This document shows, one piece after another, positions 22,768 to 24,334 of a stretch of DNA of 24,334 bases (its first letter is position 1; the number at the start of each line of letters is the position of its first letter). The notes under the pieces were generated by a model. It had not been told where the DNA came from. It saw only the letters and a list, made by a program, of their open reading frames with translations, and searched no databases. Made by a program: the position numbers and the translations under genes. This stretch comes from Clostridiales bacterium UBA4821 (GTDB lineage: Bacteria; Bacillota; Clostridia; Acetivibrionales; UBA4821), in NCBI GenBank assembly GCA_002402315.1, contig DHFP01000108.1, positions 1 through 24,334 on the forward strand, given 5' to 3'.

Positions 22768-23367
22768 CTAAACTTCTTTAGTTTTTGGATTTATAAGGGA
22801 CAAAACTACATCCTCTAATTTTTTTTCGCTTTCATTGTTAATTATTACCTTATCAGCAATGCTTAAATACTCTTCCCTGGTAATTTGAGCATTTATTCTT
22901 CTTATAACTTCTTCTCTGGAAAAGCCGCTTCTCTTTTTAACTCTTTCAAGTCTCTTATCCAAATCAGAATCTACAACCCAAATTTCATCGGATAACTGCT
23001 TGAAATCATTTGTTGGTATAGGTACATCAAGCACTATTATTCCATTATACTGACTATTCCTTAATTCCTCAATTTCTTCCCTGATCTGTCTATGCACTTC
23101 TTGGTGGACTATTTCATTCAGAACACTAAGTTTTTTTGCATCTTGAAAGACAATGTCTGCAAGCCTTTTCCTGTCTATCTCGCCAATATCATTCAAAATA
23201 CCTGTTCCAAAGTAATCAACTAATAAGTCCAGGGTTTTCTGCCCCTTCCCTATAACCCTCTTTGCTATTTTATCAGCATCTATAACATATGCTCCATGTC
23301 TTTTCAATTTCTCTGCCACCGTACTCTTACCGGTTCCTATTCCACCCGTCACTCCAATTACTTTCAT
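22768..23367 (-). CDS. coaE: Dephospho-CoA kinase
   Basis: The protein is 199 residues, normal for CoaE. It catalyses the last step of coenzyme A synthesis, phosphorylating the ribose 3'-OH of dephospho-CoA with ATP. The P-loop GVTGGIGTGKST is at residues 5-16; a DADKIAKRV block and VLDVPIP follow, as in the family. The ATG at 23365-23367 is preferred to a start 15 codons upstream, because GGGAG lies about 8 nt before it and the upstream extension reads into non-conserved sequence. It lies between polA and the lytic transglycosylase, with 15 bp to the next gene. Confidence 0.95.
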   Translation of the reverse strand: MKVIGVTGGIGTGKSTVAEKLKRHGAYVIDADKIAKRVIGKGQKTLDLLVDYFGTGILNDIGEIDRKRLADIVFQDAKKLSVLNEIVHQEVHRQIREEIEELRNSQYNGIIVLDVPIPTNDFKQLSDEIWVVDSDLDKRLERVKKRSGFSREEVIRRINAQITREEYLSIADKVIINNESEKKLEDVVLSLINPKTKEV

Positions 23368-23414
23368 GTTATTTCTCCCGAATTTACTTGTGCTATACAT
23401 CACCCATATCATAA

Positions 23415-23516
23415 GCTCCCTCTCTATCTCTCCCTCACATCAAGGGAGAGCAAAAGTATTCCTTCGAAGCCCTTCTTTTCCTTCCCTTCGAAGTGAGGGG
23501 AAGATAGAAGGGGAGC
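23415..23516. repeat. Imperfect 24-bp inverted repeat element between polA and coaE
   Basis: Arms 23415-23438 and 23493-23516 match at 20 of 24 positions (GTGAGGGGAAGATAGAAGGG on one side). Inside are smaller hairpins: TCCCT/AGGGA, and two CTTCGAAG-type palindromes. The element is about 100 bp and has no open frame, a size and shape like a miniature inverted-repeat element or a processed hairpin RNA. It fills most of the gap between polA and coaE. Confidence 0.6.
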
Positions 23517-23537
23517 CTAAATAGTTCTTTGTGGGTT

Positions 23538-24334
23538 CTACTTGACTTCGTACCAGTTACTACCCCAATGTATATCAACCTCTAGTTGGACAGCCAATTC
23601 TACTGCACTCTCCATACAATCTTTTAAAATTGATTTAACTTCTTCAAGTTCCTCCTTTGGGGCCTCTACTATCAGTTCATCATGCACTTGAAGTATCAGC
23701 CTTGACTTTAGCTTCTTACTTTTAATTTCATTATGAACCTTTACCATGGCTACCTTTATTATGTCAGCCGCTGTTCCCTGTATAGGGGTATTCATTGCGA
23801 CTCTTTCTCCAAAGGATCTGATGTTAAAATTACTCGCATGAAGTTCAGGGAGGTATCGTCTTCTTCCCAGTAGAGTAGTTACATAACCTCGTTCCTTTCC
23901 TGTTTCAACAATTTCATGCATATATTTTCTTACACCGCTGTACTTCTCCAGGTAACTCTCAATATAGCTCTTAGCTTGCTTTCTGGTTATCCTTAGGTCT
24001 TTAGCAAGACTAAAGTCTCCTATACCGTATACTATTCCAAAGTTTATAGCTTTGGCCCTGCTTCTCATAAGAGAAGTCACTTCTTCTTCCTTTACTCCAA
24101 AAACCTGCGCAGCCGTAATCCTATGTATATCTTCTCCATTCTTAAATGCTTCAATCATATTTTTGTCATCAGCTATATGTGCCAAAACGCGCAGCTCTAT
24201 TTGTGAGTAATCTGCATCAACCAGCCAGCATCCTTCAGGTGCCTCAAAAATTTTTCTGATTTGTTTGCCCATCTCTAATTTAATGGGTATATTTTGTAAA
24301 TTTGGTTCGGTGCTGCTGATTCTCCCGGTAACTG
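23538..24334 (-). CDS. polA: DNA polymerase I, C-terminal part (5' end outside the window)
   Basis: Only the last 265 residues or so are present; the frame is open to the window edge, where it reads VTGRISSTEPNLQNIP, the start of the conserved polymerase region. Family A motifs are all here: motif A DYSQIELRVLAHIADD, motif B RSRAKAINFGIVYG, and motif C QVHDELI. This is the polymerase domain of the repair and Okazaki-fragment enzyme. An ATG at 24272 is internal and not the start. It is followed, across a 170-bp gap with an inverted-repeat element, by coaE. Confidence 0.97.
   Translation of the reverse strand, partial: VTGRISSTEPNLQNIPIKLEMGKQIRKIFEAPEGCWLVDADYSQIELRVLAHIADDKNMIEAFKNGEDIHRITAAQVFGVKEEEVTSLMRSRAKAINFGIVYGIGDFSLAKDLRITRKQAKSYIESYLEKYSGVRKYMHEIVETGKERGYVTTLLGRRRYLPELHASNFNIRSFGERVAMNTPIQGTAADIIKVAMVKVHNEIKSKKLKSRLILQVHDELIVEAPKEELEEVKSILKDCMESAVELAVQLEVDIHWGSNWYEVK

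Noticed and set aside
23368..23412. N-terminal extension of CoaE
   Set aside because: The P-loop normally lies at the very N-terminus, a good ribosome binding site precedes the inner ATG, and the extension is not family-like.

Overview
The window looks like a chromosomal segment of an AT-rich, endospore-forming member of the Bacillota. The sporulation genes yabP and yabQ, the AGGAGG-type ribosome binding sites, the codon use and the gene order point to the cellulolytic clostridia (Ruminiclostridium/Acetivibrio group). That placement is an inference from content, since there is no rRNA gene here. No transposase, integrase, tRNA, rRNA, CRISPR array or phage gene was found. Almost every gene is on the minus strand.

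Layout, left to right. (1) 1-283 is non-coding, with a plus-strand terminator and a GC-rich imperfect hairpin. (2) 284-2777 (minus) is the conserved clostridial order yabP-yabQ-divIC-yabR, closed by a terminator, followed by an unassigned cysteine-rich zinc-ribbon protein. (3) 2957-3592 (plus) is a small lytic transglycosylase whose stop codon lies at a terminator loop. (4) 3610-4050 is decaying sequence with an internal fragment of hemZ. (5) 4052-10513 (minus) is recJ-apt-rel-dtd-metallo-beta-lactamase-fold hydrolase, covering stringent response, purine salvage, tRNA proofreading and DNA repair. (6) 10619-10851 is a frameshifted internal fragment of a class I aminotransferase. (7) 10881-13813 (minus) is aroC-ECF sigma factor-anti-sigma factor; the anti-sigma factor has an outer PrcB-like domain. 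(8) 13905-21158 is a glycan island: a minus-strand run (GT4-like glycosyltransferase, GH130 mannoside phosphorylase-like enzyme, GT4 glycosyltransferase, GH5-like glycosidase) divergent from a plus-strand pair (a second GT4-like enzyme and an alpha/alpha-toroid protein). (9) 21202-24334 (minus) is polA (5' partial)-coaE-membrane lytic transglycosylase and two paralogous lipoproteins.

The glycan island is the best candidate for an incompletely described system. Three glycosyltransferases sit with a likely phosphorolytic mannosidase, a glycosidase without a visible signal peptide, and a toroid-fold protein of unknown activity. A cytoplasmic manno-oligosaccharide or related glycan that is built and recycled is the simplest reading. 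It is a hypothesis.

The second theme is small repeats and gene debris. Five hairpins resembling a REP-type sequence (core GGGACGGTTC or GGGGACA) sit just beside or at the ends of genes. A 7-bp repeat (AGTCCTG) occurs both between rel and apt and, as four perfect copies, inside the GH5-like gene next to its likely catalytic glutamate. Two gene remnants (hemZ, aminotransferase) are each an internal piece of about 80 residues.
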